Position numbers and translations under genes: made by a program. From NCBI GenBank assembly GCA_937889545.1, contig CALAOT010000023.1:1-45993 (forward strand): a DNA stretch of 45,993 nucleotides, written 5' to 3'. This DNA comes from an uncultured Opitutaceae bacterium. GTDB lineage: Bacteria; Verrucomicrobiota; Verrucomicrobiia; Opitutales; Opitutaceae. Within the stretch, counting starts at the first letter, position 1. Every line of letters starts with the position of its first letter. Below are positions 28,173 through 37,400 of this stretch, one piece after another. The notes beneath the pieces were generated by a model, which was not told where the DNA came from, ran no database searches, and was given only the letters and a program-made list of their open reading frames with translations.

Positions 28173-29369
28173 TCAGATCGCGAAGTCAAAGGCGTAGGCC
28201 TCGTTGCGCTCCAGAAACCCGCGGACGAGGGCGTAGAGCTCGTCGCTCTCGAGGAGGAACGAGTCGTGGCCGAGGTCGGTGTCGAGCTCAGCGTAGCTGC
28301 CCCGCTTTCCCGCGCGGAGCAGGGAGAGCGCGATCGACCTGTTCTGCTCAGGGGGGAACAGCCAGTCGCTTTTGAAGCCGACGATGAGCGACTCGGCCTG
28401 GACCGGCGCGAACGCCCGCTCGAGCGTTCCGGCGGCGCGGGCGGGGTCAAACTGGTCGATGGCGCGCGTGATGTAGAGGTACGAGTTCGCGTCGAACCGG
28501 TTGATGAAGCTCTGCCCCTGGTGGCGCAGGTAGCTTTCCACCTCGAACTGGGCGTCGAACGTGTAGGCCTCCCCGCCGGCGGACTCGTGCTTGCGCCTGC
28601 CGAACTTGCGGTCCATCCCCGCGTCTGAGAGGTAGGTGATGTGCGCCATCATGCGCGCGATCGCGAGCCCGACCCGGGGACCCCCGTCGCGAGGATAGTC
28701 GCCGCTGTTCCACGCGGGATCCTGCATGATCGCCTGGCGGCCCACCTCGTTGAATGCGATCGCCTGGGCGCTTTCGTGCGCGGTCGAGGCCATGATGACC
28801 TGGCGCCTCGTGAAATGGGGGAACTCCATCGCGAACATCATCGCGGTCATCCCGCCCATCGAGCCGCCCATGACGGCGTGGAGCTCGGCGACGCCCAGGT
28901 GGTCGAGCAGGAGCTTCTGCGCGTTCACCATGTCGCGGATCGTGACAAACGGGAACCGGATCCCGTAGGGGCGCCCCGTCGCCGGGTCGGTCGAGCTGGG
29001 GCCGGTCGATCCCTGGCATCCCCCGAGGACATTGACGCAGATCACGAAAAAGCGCCTGGTGTCGACGGCCTTGCCGGGCCCGATCAGGTTGTTCCACCAG
29101 CCGGGCTTGTGGTCGGATGCCGAGTGCCAGCCGGCGCAGTGGTGGTCGCCGCTCAGCGCGTGGCACACTAGCACCGCGTTGTCCCGCGTCGCGTTCAGGG
29201 CGCCGTAGCTCTCGTACCGGAGCGTGAAGCCCTCGATCGTCTGCCCGCTCTTGAACGCGAAGGGTTGCTGATGGGTGAAGTCGCGGGGCCGGACAATGCC
29301 CACGTCGTCCCCGGCCAGGTGCCGGAACTCGGATTGGGGCGCGGGCGGCGCCTGGACGTCATCGGTCAT
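28173..29369 (-). CDS. metX: Homoserine O-acyltransferase (MetX type)
   Basis: A 398-residue alpha/beta hydrolase that activates homoserine for methionine synthesis, with acetyl-CoA or succinyl-CoA as acyl donor. The nucleophile is Ser170 in MGGSMGGM. CHALSGDHH near residue 69 and GGCQGSTGPSS at 116-126 are MetX signatures, and the catalytic His is in LGHDSFLLE close to the C-terminus. Acetyl versus succinyl specificity cannot be fixed by eye. A hairpin (GCGGGGA/TCCCCCGC with one bulge) sits immediately upstream of the ATG at 29369 and no Shine-Dalgarno is obvious, so translation may be controlled there. yebC is 78 bp upstream and metW 24 bp downstream. Confidence 0.93.
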   Translation of the reverse strand: MTDDVQAPPAPQSEFRHLAGDDVGIVRPRDFTHQQPFAFKSGQTIEGFTLRYESYGALNATRDNAVLVCHALSGDHHCAGWHSASDHKPGWWNNLIGPGKAVDTRRFFVICVNVLGGCQGSTGPSSTDPATGRPYGIRFPFVTIRDMVNAQKLLLDHLGVAELHAVMGGSMGGMTAMMFAMEFPHFTRRQVIMASTAHESAQAIAFNEVGRQAIMQDPAWNSGDYPRDGGPRVGLAIARMMAHITYLSDAGMDRKFGRRKHESAGGEAYTFDAQFEVESYLRHQGQSFINRFDANSYLYITRAIDQFDPARAAGTLERAFAPVQAESLIVGFKSDWLFPPEQNRSIALSLLRAGKRGSYAELDTDLGHDSFLLESDELYALVRGFLERNEAYAFDFAI

Positions 29370-29447
29370 GGGTTTGGCGGGGATTCAACCAGTCCCCCGC
29401 GGCTACGCAAGGCGCCGGAGTCCTTATGACGCCCTCGGGCGGCCGGT

Positions 29448-30200
29448 TCACGCGTGCGCCGAGGCGCTCACCGCATCGTCCATCTCCTCGTTCGAGAAAA
29501 CTTGCTGCACGTCCTCCAGCTCCTCGAGGACGTCGTGAAACCTGACGAGCGCCCTCGCGACGGCCACGTCGGCGACCGGCACCGTGCTCGTGGGAATGTA
29601 GGCGATCTCCGCGCTCTCGGTCCTGATCCCCTTCTGCTCGAGCGCCAGCGCGACCCGGTCGAATGCCTGGACCTCGCAGCGGACCTCGAACCCCTCCGCA
29701 GTCGAGATGATGTCGTCCGCCCCGGCCTCGAGAGCGACCTCGATCAGGGCGTCCTCGCTGGCCGCGTCCCTCGAGACCAGGAACTGCCCCGCGTGGCGGA
29801 ACAGGAACGAGACCGCCCCCGCCCCGGCCAGGTTGCCACCGTAGCGGACGAAGGCGCTGCGCATATCCGCGGCGGCGCGGTTCTTGTTGTCCGTCGTGAC
29901 CTTGACGACCGTCGCCACGCCCCCCGGTCCGTAGCCCTCGTAGGTGAGCTCCTCATAAATGGCGCCGGATAGCTCGCCCGTACCCTTCTTTATGGCCCGT
30001 TCAACGTTGTCGGCGGGCATGTTGGCGTCGCGGGCCTTGAGCAGCAGCGTGCGCAGCCGCGGGTTCATCGCGGGGTCGCCGCCGCCGGATTTTGAGGCGA
30101 TCGTGATCTCCCTCGAGAGCCGGCTGAAGATCTTGCCCCGGCGGACATCGACGACCGCCTTGATGTGCTTGACCTTAGCCCACTTGCTGTGGCCGGCCAT
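29448..30200 (-). CDS. yebC: YebC/PmpR (TACO1) family protein
   Basis: A 250-residue protein with the hallmark start MAGHSKWAKVKHIK and the following RGKIFSRLSREI. The three-domain family acts as a transcriptional regulator and/or a translation factor at proline-rich stretches. Length is standard. YEELTYEGYGPGGVA and VKVTTDNKNRA are further conserved blocks. It lies 20 bp after yidC on the same strand. The C-terminal tail is Asp/Glu-rich (VLEELEDVQQVFSNEEMDD), as usual. Confidence 0.96.
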   Translation of the reverse strand: MAGHSKWAKVKHIKAVVDVRRGKIFSRLSREITIASKSGGGDPAMNPRLRTLLLKARDANMPADNVERAIKKGTGELSGAIYEELTYEGYGPGGVATVVKVTTDNKNRAAADMRSAFVRYGGNLAGAGAVSFLFRHAGQFLVSRDAASEDALIEVALEAGADDIISTAEGFEVRCEVQAFDRVALALEQKGIRTESAEIAYIPTSTVPVADVAVARALVRFHDVLEELEDVQQVFSNEEMDDAVSASAHA

Positions 30201-30220
30201 GACGAGGGCTGGCTCCTCCG

Positions 30221-32005
30221 TCAGCGCTTGCGCGGCGTGACGTTCTTCACCGGCTTGCCGGGAGCTGCGTCCGCCGGATCCCCCGTGTCCTTGAAGTGGT
30301 TAATGACGAGCTGCTGGCCGATCATGAACAGGCCGTTCACGGTGGAATAGAGGGAAAGCGCGCAGGACCAGCTGTAGTAGAACAGCAGGAACATGATCGG
30401 CATGAACTTCATTATCCTCATCTGGGCGTTGTCGACGGTGGGCTGGGGCGTCAGCCGCATCTGGAAGAAGGCGACCGCGCAGAGCACGAACGGCAGGATG
30501 TTGACGTTGAGCGAGCCGATGAGCGGAACGGCCAGGGTGAGGACCGTGTCCGGGGCCGAAAGGTCGTGCGCCCACAGGAAGTGGGCGAACCGCAGCTCCG
30601 CGGTGCTCTGCAGCATCCGGAAGAACGCGAAGAAGAACGGGATCGTGATGAGCATGGGGATGCATCCGGCCACCGGATTCACCTTGTGCTTCTTGTACAG
30701 CTCCATCGTCGCAGCCTGCTGCTTCTGGGGGTTGTCCTTGTACTTCTCGCGGACCGCCTTCAGCTCGGGCGCGATCTTCTGGGTCCGCCTGGCCGTGCGC
30801 GCCTGGGAGAGCGTGATCGGCAGGAACAGGAACTTCAGGCTCAGCGTGGTCAGGATGATCGCGAGGCCCCAGTCCGCGGTCCAGCCGTGTATCCACGTCA
30901 TGCCCGTGATCAGGAGCGCGGCGCAGAATCGGAACACCATGTTGCCGAAGTCCATGACGCGGTCCTGGTCCTTCTTGAACACGTCAATGTTCGAGAGCCT
31001 GGGATATTCCTTCGGCCCGACGTAAAGGTCGCCCGCGACCATCGCCTCGCCGTGCGCCGGCAGCGCGTTCACGTCGAAATCGACGTCGCCCGTGATCCCG
31101 TAGGCGCGGGGATCGGCGTCGGGGAGCGACTCAAGGAGCTTCACCCTGCGCGTCTCGAGCCCCGCCGCGGGCTCGTCCGGCGTCAGGATGGACACGAAGA
31201 ACTGGTTCTTCACGGTGGCCCACACGATCGGCCCGCCGGCCGAGATTACGGACTTGGTGCCCCTTGCGCCGTATCCGAGGATTCCGTTGCTCGCCTCGAG
31301 CGACGACCGCCGGACGAGCGTCTGGTCCTTTCCGTCCGAGTACTCCGTCGTGAGCTGCAGCCCGTTGTCCAGCGCGTTGCTGGGCGCCGCGGTTCCGATC
31401 GAGAGGGCGACGCGCATCGGGGCGGCCGGCTTGTCGGACAGGTTGCGCAGCTTCGTCTCGCACCGGATGAGGTAGGCGTCCGTTGACGAGGCCTTGTCGG
31501 GCGACAGGACATAGCGGCGGGTGACCTCGAGCCGGCTCTCAAGGACCGTGCGGTAGACGATGTCCCGGTCCGACTTTGACACCAGTTCGTAGCGGGTGGC
31601 GCGGTCCAGCCCGGGGACGCGGGCGAACGCCAGCATGGGGTCGGCATGCAGCTCGTTGAAGATGAACGGGTCCGGCCGGCCAAGGGCGGCCGGATATTTC
31701 TTGAAGGCCACCTCGCGGATCGCCCCGCCAAAATCGGTGAAGCTCACCTCGACAAAGCTGTTGCCGAGCTTTGTCACGGCCGCCCCCGCATGGTCGGCCT
31801 GTGCGGTGGCGAATGCCGGCCCCTCGGGATTCGCCGGCGCGGCCTGCGCGGCCGGCGCGCTGGCTTCCGAGGCGATCTGCCTGCTCACCTCGTGCCTGAT
31901 CTCCGCAGGCGAGGGCGGCTGCTGCGAGTGTTTCTGCGTGTAGACAAGCACAAGGAACGCCGCCAGGAACATCAGCGCGCCGAGGAATGTGTTCTTCTTG
32001 TCCAC
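30221..32005 (-). CDS. yidC: Membrane protein insertase YidC
   Basis: A 594-residue Oxa1/YidC insertase that inserts and folds inner-membrane proteins alone or with SecYEG. The N-terminal helix (TFLGALMFLAAFLVLVYTQ) is followed by an Ala-rich linker, a periplasmic P1 domain of about 250 residues, and the conserved insertase core from about residue 365 (WGLAIILTTLSLKFLFLP, KVNPVAGCIPMLITIPFFFA, MKFMPIMFLLFYYSW). The C-terminus is basic (KNVTPRKR), suited to ribosome contact. The start is a GTG at 32003-32005, three bases after the yidD stop. The order rpmH-rnpA-yidD-yidC is the classical one. Confidence 0.97.
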   Translation of the reverse strand: MDKKNTFLGALMFLAAFLVLVYTQKHSQQPPSPAEIRHEVSRQIASEASAPAAQAAPANPEGPAFATAQADHAGAAVTKLGNSFVEVSFTDFGGAIREVAFKKYPAALGRPDPFIFNELHADPMLAFARVPGLDRATRYELVSKSDRDIVYRTVLESRLEVTRRYVLSPDKASSTDAYLIRCETKLRNLSDKPAAPMRVALSIGTAAPSNALDNGLQLTTEYSDGKDQTLVRRSSLEASNGILGYGARGTKSVISAGGPIVWATVKNQFFVSILTPDEPAAGLETRRVKLLESLPDADPRAYGITGDVDFDVNALPAHGEAMVAGDLYVGPKEYPRLSNIDVFKKDQDRVMDFGNMVFRFCAALLITGMTWIHGWTADWGLAIILTTLSLKFLFLPITLSQARTARRTQKIAPELKAVREKYKDNPQKQQAATMELYKKHKVNPVAGCIPMLITIPFFFAFFRMLQSTAELRFAHFLWAHDLSAPDTVLTLAVPLIGSLNVNILPFVLCAVAFFQMRLTPQPTVDNAQMRIMKFMPIMFLLFYYSWSCALSLYSTVNGLFMIGQQLVINHFKDTGDPADAAPGKPVKNVTPRKR

Positions 32006-32008
32006 GGG

Positions 32009-32302
32009 CTAGGGAAGCTTTCGCGCGACCGCCGGCACGGGGTCATAGCCGCCCGGATGGAGCGGCGTGCACTTGACGAGGCGGCGCGCCGCGAGCCACG
32101 TGCCCCTGAGCGCCCCATGGGTGCGCACCGCATCGGCGGCGTAGTGGGAGCACGTCGGATAGAACCTGCACCCGCAGGCGGGGCCGAAGAAGACCGGAAG
32201 CAGAGGGGAAGCGGTGCGCTGGTAAACCCGGATCAGGCCGACCGCCGCGGCTGAGGGAAGGCCCGGACTCCGGGTCGTCGTCGGTGTCGGGAGGGTTGTC
32301 AT
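32009..32302 (-). CDS. yidD: YidD membrane protein insertion efficiency factor
   Basis: A 97-residue protein with the family core [18 protein letters not shown] and [15 protein letters not shown], three conserved Cys residues, and [13 protein letters not shown] at the end. YidD associates with the inner membrane and assists YidC. An N-terminal Thr/Pro-rich extension of about 20 residues precedes the core. Its ATG overlaps the rnpA stop by 4 bp (ATGA) and yidC starts 3 bp downstream. Confidence 0.95.
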   Translation of the reverse strand: MTTLPTPTTTRSPGLPSAAAVGLIRVYQRTASPLLPVFFGPACGCRFYPTCSHYAADAVRTHGALRGTWLAARRLVKCTPLHPGGYDPVPAVARKLP

Positions 32303-32661
32303 GGGGTCCTGGGGCCGGAGCCCGCGCGGATCCGCTCGGACGCCTCTGAAAAAGTGCGCTCAAGCCTGGCAAACGCCCACTGGTTCACGGACGGGCGGGC
32401 CACAAACAGCAGGTCGCACGAAGGGGGGAGGAGATCCTGGTGCCGGCGGAAGGTTTCCCTCATCCTGCGCCTTGCCCGGTTGCGGAGGACCGCCGGCCCG
32501 ACCGCCTGGGCCGACGCGACAAAGCACGCCCGCGGAAGGGAGGCGCCGGCGCGAGCCATCCACCAGACAGTGAACGCGCCGCAATCCACCCGGCTTCCTT
32601 GCTGGCGGACTGCCCGGATATCGTTCTGGCGGCGCAGGTGCTGCCCGGGGCGCAAGCGCAT
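32299..32661 (-). CDS. rnpA: Ribonuclease P protein component
   Basis: A 120-residue basic protein that aids the RNase P RNA in tRNA 5' processing. [17 protein letters not shown] at the N-terminus and the RNR-type motif [15 protein letters not shown] near residue 70 are diagnostic. I use the ATG at 32659-32661; a TTG at 32685 that overlaps the rpmH stop would add eight residues and is possible. The stop overlaps the yidD start. Confidence 0.93.
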   Translation of the reverse strand: MRLRPGQHLRRQNDIRAVRQQGSRVDCGAFTVWWMARAGASLPRACFVASAQAVGPAVLRNRARRRMRETFRRHQDLLPPSCDLLFVARPSVNQWAFARLERTFSEASERIRAGSGPRTP

Positions 32662-32681
32662 GGAATCCGCGATTCCCAAGA

Positions 32682-32819
32682 TCAAACGACGGTCAGGCGC
32701 TTGCGGCCCTTCTTTCGGCGGGCGGCGAGCACTTTGCGGCCGCCCCGGGTGGACCTCCGGGCGCGGTATCCGATTTTTCGGGCTCGTTTCTTGCGGTGCG
32801 GGCGGAAGGTGGGTTGCAT
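32682..32819 (-). CDS. rpmH: 50S ribosomal protein L34
   Basis: A 45-residue strongly basic protein beginning [20 protein letters not shown] and ending RKRLTVV. It matches L34 over its whole length; most bacterial L34 proteins are 44-46 residues. The ATG is at 32817-32819 and the stop at 32682-32684, about 20 bp before the rnpA ATG. It heads the co-directional rpmH-rnpA-yidD-yidC run. No dnaA gene or DnaA-box cluster is visible on its other side within the window. Confidence 0.95.
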   Translation of the reverse strand: MQPTFRPHRKKRARKIGYRARRSTRGGRKVLAARRKKGRKRLTVV

Positions 32820-32989
32820 GGATGCGCGGCGTTTAAGAGTTGACTGAAGTGCCTTACGGACGGGGGGGTGTCAAGGGCGGGATTCGAGCGGGAGTGTCCT
32901 GAATTGAAATCTTGAATTCACGCTTATCGCCTGGAGCCGATGTTGCGGCAGTTGCAAACGCGGGCGTCTATTACCTTGCAATGCCTCGA

Positions 32990-32999
32990 ACCTCGAGGT
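32990..32999. promoter_or_regulatory. Palindrome upstream of the PadR gene, possible operator
   Basis: ACCTCGAGGT is a perfect 10-bp palindrome 14 bp before the PadR start codon. It is flanked by TACCT (near 32972) and AGGTA (near 33004), adding imperfect dyad symmetry. PadR proteins commonly repress their own genes from such sites. The match to any known PadR box is not established. Confidence 0.35.
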
Positions 33000-33013
33000 A
33001 CTGTAGGTATTCG

Positions 33014-33370
33014 ATGGCAGCGCGCGAAACCAACCCGAGTTTCATGAATGGAGTTCCGGAGCTCCTGATCCTCAGGCTTCTCCAGCAAGACGAGATGTAT
33101 GGCTATGAGATTGTTCAAGCAATCCGCAGCCGAACCGACACGGTGATCTCAGTCGGAGAAGGTGTAGTCTATCCGGTGCTGCACGGGTTGGAGCGCGACG
33201 GGGCGTTAGCCTCGCGGCGCAGGACCGTCAAGGGCCGTAGCCGCATCTATTATTCCGTAACGGCCGTCGGATCGCATCGATTGGCTGATCTGTCGAAGAC
33301 TTGGAGCAATATGGCGGCCGCAATCCAAAGAATGCTGATGGGAGGGCAACATGCCGAAGGCATTCAATGA
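33014..33370 (+). CDS. PadR-family transcriptional repressor
   Basis: A 118-residue winged-helix protein. FMNGVPELLILRLLQQDEMYGYEIVQAI is the PadR entry helix and VVYPVLHGLERDGALASR the recognition region, followed by RSRIYYSVTAVGSHRL, the wing. I choose the ATG at 33014, which gives normal PadR length; an upstream ATG at 32912 would add 34 residues of non-conserved sequence spanning the palindrome. It overlaps the next gene by 20 bp. PadR proteins next to a HAAS-domain membrane protein form a recurring two-gene unit whose ligand is unknown. Confidence 0.9.
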   Translation: MAARETNPSFMNGVPELLILRLLQQDEMYGYEIVQAIRSRTDTVISVGEGVVYPVLHGLERDGALASRRRTVKGRSRIYYSVTAVGSHRLADLSKTWSNMAAAIQRMLMGGQHAEGIQ

Positions 33371-34064
33371 ACTTCGCGAACGCTTGTTGCGGGGTGGCGT
33401 TGCGCCACGGCATGTGCGGCGCTATCTGACCGAACTTGCCGATCACTTCGCGGACCTGACGGTGGAAGAGGAACGCGCGGGCCGCAGTCGGGCGGATGCG
33501 GAATCCGCGGCGCTCATCCGGCTCGGCAGGATCGACGATCTTTCCAAGGCGATGATAGAGCGGCGGCAGTTCCAATCTTGGTGCACCCGAGCGCCGTGGG
33601 CGATGTTTGGTCTCGCCCCGCTCTTGCTTCTGGCTGGGGCCTATTTCGTTGCCTGTTCAATATTGTGGTCTGGCTGGAAGATCTTTCTGCCGGGAACCGA
33701 TACGCCTTTTGTCCGATTGGATGGGTTCGCGATCTTCTATTTTGGCGTCGGCAAGCTGCTCTATTTCGGCGCGCCGATTCTCATCGGTTGGGCAATCGGA
33801 CTCATCGCGGCCCGTCAAAGATTGAAGGCGGCTTGGCCCGCTGTCGGTTGGGTCCTAATCGCATTGATCGGCGGCACGGCCCAAGTTCACGCGAGTCGTC
33901 CAGCGGTCCCCGGCGGAGTCGGGCATATCAGCATGGGCCTCACCCTCGGGCCTTCCGTTCAGGGTCTTCCCTCCGGCATGTATCATGCCTTGGTGATCCT
34001 ATCGCTTGTGGTGCTGCCGTGCCTCATTTGGCGACTGCAAAAGTCTCGATCCGCCTCCGCATAG
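33351..34064 (+). CDS. HAAS-domain membrane protein partnered with PadR
   Basis: A 237-residue protein. Residues 1-70 form a helical cytosolic domain (RHVRRYLTELADHFADL, followed by an E/R-rich helix with SRADAESAALIRLG) of the HAAS type. Four or five membrane helices follow from about residue 84 (MFGLAPLLLLAGAYFVACSI and onward). It overlaps padR by 20 bp, showing coupled translation. The domain is thought to act with PadR repressors in signalling; mechanism and signal are unknown. Base composition is lower in GC than in surrounding genes, suggesting later acquisition. Confidence 0.75.
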   Translation: MPKAFNELRERLLRGGVAPRHVRRYLTELADHFADLTVEEERAGRSRADAESAALIRLGRIDDLSKAMIERRQFQSWCTRAPWAMFGLAPLLLLAGAYFVACSILWSGWKIFLPGTDTPFVRLDGFAIFYFGVGKLLYFGAPILIGWAIGLIAARQRLKAAWPAVGWVLIALIGGTAQVHASRPAVPGGVGHISMGLTLGPSVQGLPSGMYHALVILSLVVLPCLIWRLQKSRSASA

Positions 34065-34164
34065 TCGCCCATTCGGGCATTGGTGCACGGGACCAACCGG
34101 GCCCGAGCCCAAGCTCTGTTCAGAGTCAAACGGAGAAACTGCCAGGTTAGGACACTACCATTCG

Positions 34165-34320
34165 AGGGCCCGGTTCCTGCGCAAGCGCAACTTCCCCGAG
34201 GTCCGCCGCAAACTCTGGGGCGTCCACTTCTGGACCCCCTCCTGCTACGCCGGCTCCTGCGGCGGCGCCAACCTCCAGACTGTCAAACGCCACATCCAGG
34301 CCCAGCGCATCCCGCCCGCC
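34165..34320 (+). pseudogene. IS200/IS605-type transposase (TnpA) C-terminal remnant
   Basis: About 52 codons read RFLRKRNFPEVRRKLWG, then HFWTPSCYAGSCGG and LQTVKRHIQAQ, matching the C-terminal third of IS200/IS605 Y1 transposases or their REP-associated relatives. The catalytic tyrosine usually sits in a YIxxQ helix; here the position is His (HIQAQ). The N-terminal part with the HUH motif is absent; the sequence upstream belongs to the end of the HAAS gene and a short spacer. It is therefore a dead fragment. The 342-bp gap between the HAAS gene and the efflux pump contains this relic and the hairpin next to it, and nothing else I can recognise. Confidence 0.65.
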
Positions 34321-34323
34321 GGG

Positions 34324-34370
34324 CGAGGTCTGACTCGGCCTAAGCTTCGCTTTGTCCGAGTCAGACCTCG
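34324..34370. repeat. 15-bp perfect inverted repeat (hairpin) beside the transposase relic
   Basis: CGAGGTCTGACTCGG at 34324-34338 pairs perfectly with CCGAGTCAGACCTCG at 34356-34370 around a 17-nt loop. It directly follows the transposase fragment. It may be the subterminal hairpin recognised by IS200/IS605 transposases or a REP element. It could also end transcripts of the efflux operon, whose stop is 37 bp away, although no T-run follows. Confidence 0.75.
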
Positions 34371-34406
34371 TCAATTGATCAGGCGCGACGAAGGATATCG
34401 GCCGAC

Positions 34407-37400
34407 CTAGGAATGGGCCTGTTCGATGCTGGCGGACGGGCGCTTCGCCCTTTGGTCGCTGGCGATGAGCATGTAGACCGAGGGCACGACAAAAAGGGTG
34501 AAGAAGGTGCCGACAGTCATGCCTGTGACGATGACGATGCCCATGGCGTAACGGCTCGCTGCGCCGGCGCCGGTGGCGATCACGAGGGGCACGGTCCCGA
34601 GGACCATCGCGGCGGTCGTCATGAGGATGGGCCGAAGGCGGACGCCGGTCGCATGCTTGATCGCGGCGAGCTTCTCCATGCCCTCCTCCTGCAGCTGGTT
34701 CGCGAACTGGACGATCAGGATCCCGTGCTTGCTGATGAGGCCGACGAGGGTGATGAAGCCGACCTGGGTGTAGATGTTGATCGTCGAGAACCCGAGGAAG
34801 AGGAACGCGAGGGCGGCGGCGAGTGTCATCGGAACGCTGCCGAGGAGGATGATCAGGGGGTCGCGGAAGCTCTCGAACTGGGCGGCCAGAACCAGGAAGA
34901 TGATGACGGCCCCGAATGCGAACGCGAGGACGAGCGAGCTTCCCTCCTGGACGTACTGGCGGGACTGGCCCCCGTAGTCCATCGTGTAGCCCTGGGGAAA
35001 GAGTTTTGAGGCCTGGCCGCGGAGATAGTCGAGGGCCTGGCCCTGGGAGACTCCCGCCCGCATGGCGAGGGATATCGTGGCGGAATTGAGCTGCTGAAAG
35101 TGGTTTAGGGTCTGCGGCTGCACCTCGAAGCGGATCGACGCGAATGTCGATAGCGGCACAAGGGGGCCGTTGCCCGTGCTCACGTAGTAGTCGGAGAGCT
35201 GCTGGGGATTCAGCCGGCCGACCCGCTCGATCTGCGGGATCACCTTGTAGCTGTTGCCCTGGATGTTGAAGTAGTTGACGTATCCGCCCCCGAGCAGCGA
35301 GCCGACGTCGTTGGCCACCTCCTGCATGTTGACGCCGAGCACCGCCGCCTTGTCGCGATCGATGACCAGGTCGCCCCGCGGCTGGTCGAGCTTGAGGCTG
35401 CTGTCGGCATAGGCGAAAAGCCCGCTTTGCATCGAGCTCGCGACGAGCCCGTCGGCGACCTGGGCCATGTGCTCCGGGGTGTCCGTCGAAAGGACGACGA
35501 ACTGGACCGGCAGGCCGGAGCCGCCGCCCGGCAGGGAGGGGCGCAGGAACGCAGCCGTCTTGAACCCGGCGATCGTCGAAAGCTTTGCGGTCACCTGCGG
35601 CAGGACCTCGATCGTCCCCCTCGTGCGCTCGCTCCAGGGCTTGAACACCATGCCCCCGATGGCGGTGTTCGCGACCCCGCTTGACGCGCTGCTGGAGAGC
35701 GCGCCGAAGAGCTGGAAGACATTGCGGGTCTCGGGAAACGAGCGGAAGGCCTTCTCCACCTTCGAGCCGTAGATCGCCGTCTGGTCGACGTTCGCGTCGG
35801 GCGCGCCCGTCGAAAGGGCGATGATGATCCCCTGGTCCTCGTCGGGGGCGAGCTCCTGCTTCGTCATCGAGTAGAACGGCCAGAGGAGGGCCAGCGCCAC
35901 CACCGGCACGACCAGCATGACCGGCCAGGTCCGCATCACCGACGCAAGCAGCGCCTCGAAGCGCGCCCGCAGGTTCTCGAAGGCGACGTCAAGGTGGTAG
36001 GCGAACCCGCGCTTCTCGGCGTCGTGCCGGAGCAGGCGGGAGCACATCATCGGCGAGAGCGTCAGGGCCACCACCCCGGATATGATGACGGCGCCGACAA
36101 GCGTGAACGCGAACTCCCGGAATAGGGTCCCCGTGAGCCCTCCTTGGAACCCGATCGGCGCATAGACGGCGGCGAGCGTGATCGTCATCGCTATCACGGG
36201 CCCGCCCAGCTCCCGCGCGCCCTTGAGGGCCGCGTCGAGCGGCCCCATGCCCTCCTCCATGTGCCGGTGGATGTTCTCCACCACGACGATCGCGTCGTCC
36301 ACCACGAGCCCGATCGCGAGCACCATCGCCAGGAGCGTCAGCAGGTTGATCGTGAAGCCCATCGCCAGCATGAGGAAGCAGGCGCCGACGAGCGAGAGCG
36401 GCATGGCGACGATCGGGATGATCACCGAGCGCACGGATCCCAGGAACAGGTAGATGACCGCGATCACGATGAGGAGCGCCTCGACGAGCGTGCGCGTGAC
36501 CTCGTTGATCGCATCGTGTATGTAGGCAGTCGAATCGTACGGGACCGTCACCTGAAGCCCCGCGGGCAGCTCCGCCTGGATCTGGGGGATCGCCACCTTC
36601 ACCCGGTCGATGACGTCGAGGGAGTTCGCGGTCGGCAGGACAGAGATCCCGATGAAGGTGGCGCTCTCGCCGCTGAAGCGCACCACCGTGTCGTAGCTCT
36701 CCGCGCCGAGGACGACGTCGGCGACGTCGCCCAGGCGGATGATCGCGCCGTTGCGCTGCTTGACGACCATGCGCCTGAACTCGTCGGCCGTGTGCAGGTC
36801 GGTCGCGGCGTTCAGGTTGACCGAGATGAACGAGCCCTTGGTCGCGCCGACCGCCGCCAGGGCGTTGTTGGCGGCGAGGGCGGCGCTCACCTGCGCCGGG
36901 CTCAGGCCGTAGGCGGCGAGCCGGTCGGACTTCAGCCATATGCGCATGGCGAAGACACGGGCGCCGAGGATCTGCGCGCTTTGCACGCCGCTGATCGACG
37001 CGAGCTTGGGCTGGACGACGCGCGTCAGGTAGTCGGTGATCTGGTTGCTGTCGAGCTGGTCGCTCGCGAAGCTGAGGTACATCGCCGCCGTGGTCTCGCC
37101 CACCTGCACGTCGATCGTCGGGGGCAGCGCGCCCGAGGGAAGCTGGTTTCGCACCTTGTCGATCTTCGAGATGACCTGGGCGACCGCGGCGTTGGGGTCG
37201 TAGTTGAGGACCAGGTGGACCGTGATCGTGCTCGCGCCCGGAGCGCTGCTCGACTCGATGTAGTCGATGCCGTCGGCGCTCGCGATCTGCTTCTCGAGGG
37301 GGGTCGTGATGAAACCCTGGATCAGGTCGGCGCTGGCGCCCGTGTAGACCGTGCTCACCGTCACGATTGCGCTGTTGCTCACGGGGTACTGGCGCACGTT

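Noticed and set aside
32846..32874. A sigma-70 promoter for rpmH based on a TTGACA on the minus strand at 32869-32874
   Set aside because: At 17-18 bp spacing the -10 position reads CACTTC, with no TA-rich hexamer.
32820..33013. Replication origin next to rpmH-rnpA
   Set aside because: There is no dnaA gene, no cluster of TTATCCACA-type boxes and no clear AT-rich unwinding region.
34006..34410. The whole frame around the transposase remnant as an intact gene
   Set aside because: Its first 50 codons overlap the HAAS gene and a non-coding spacer, and only the middle 52 codons resemble a transposase.
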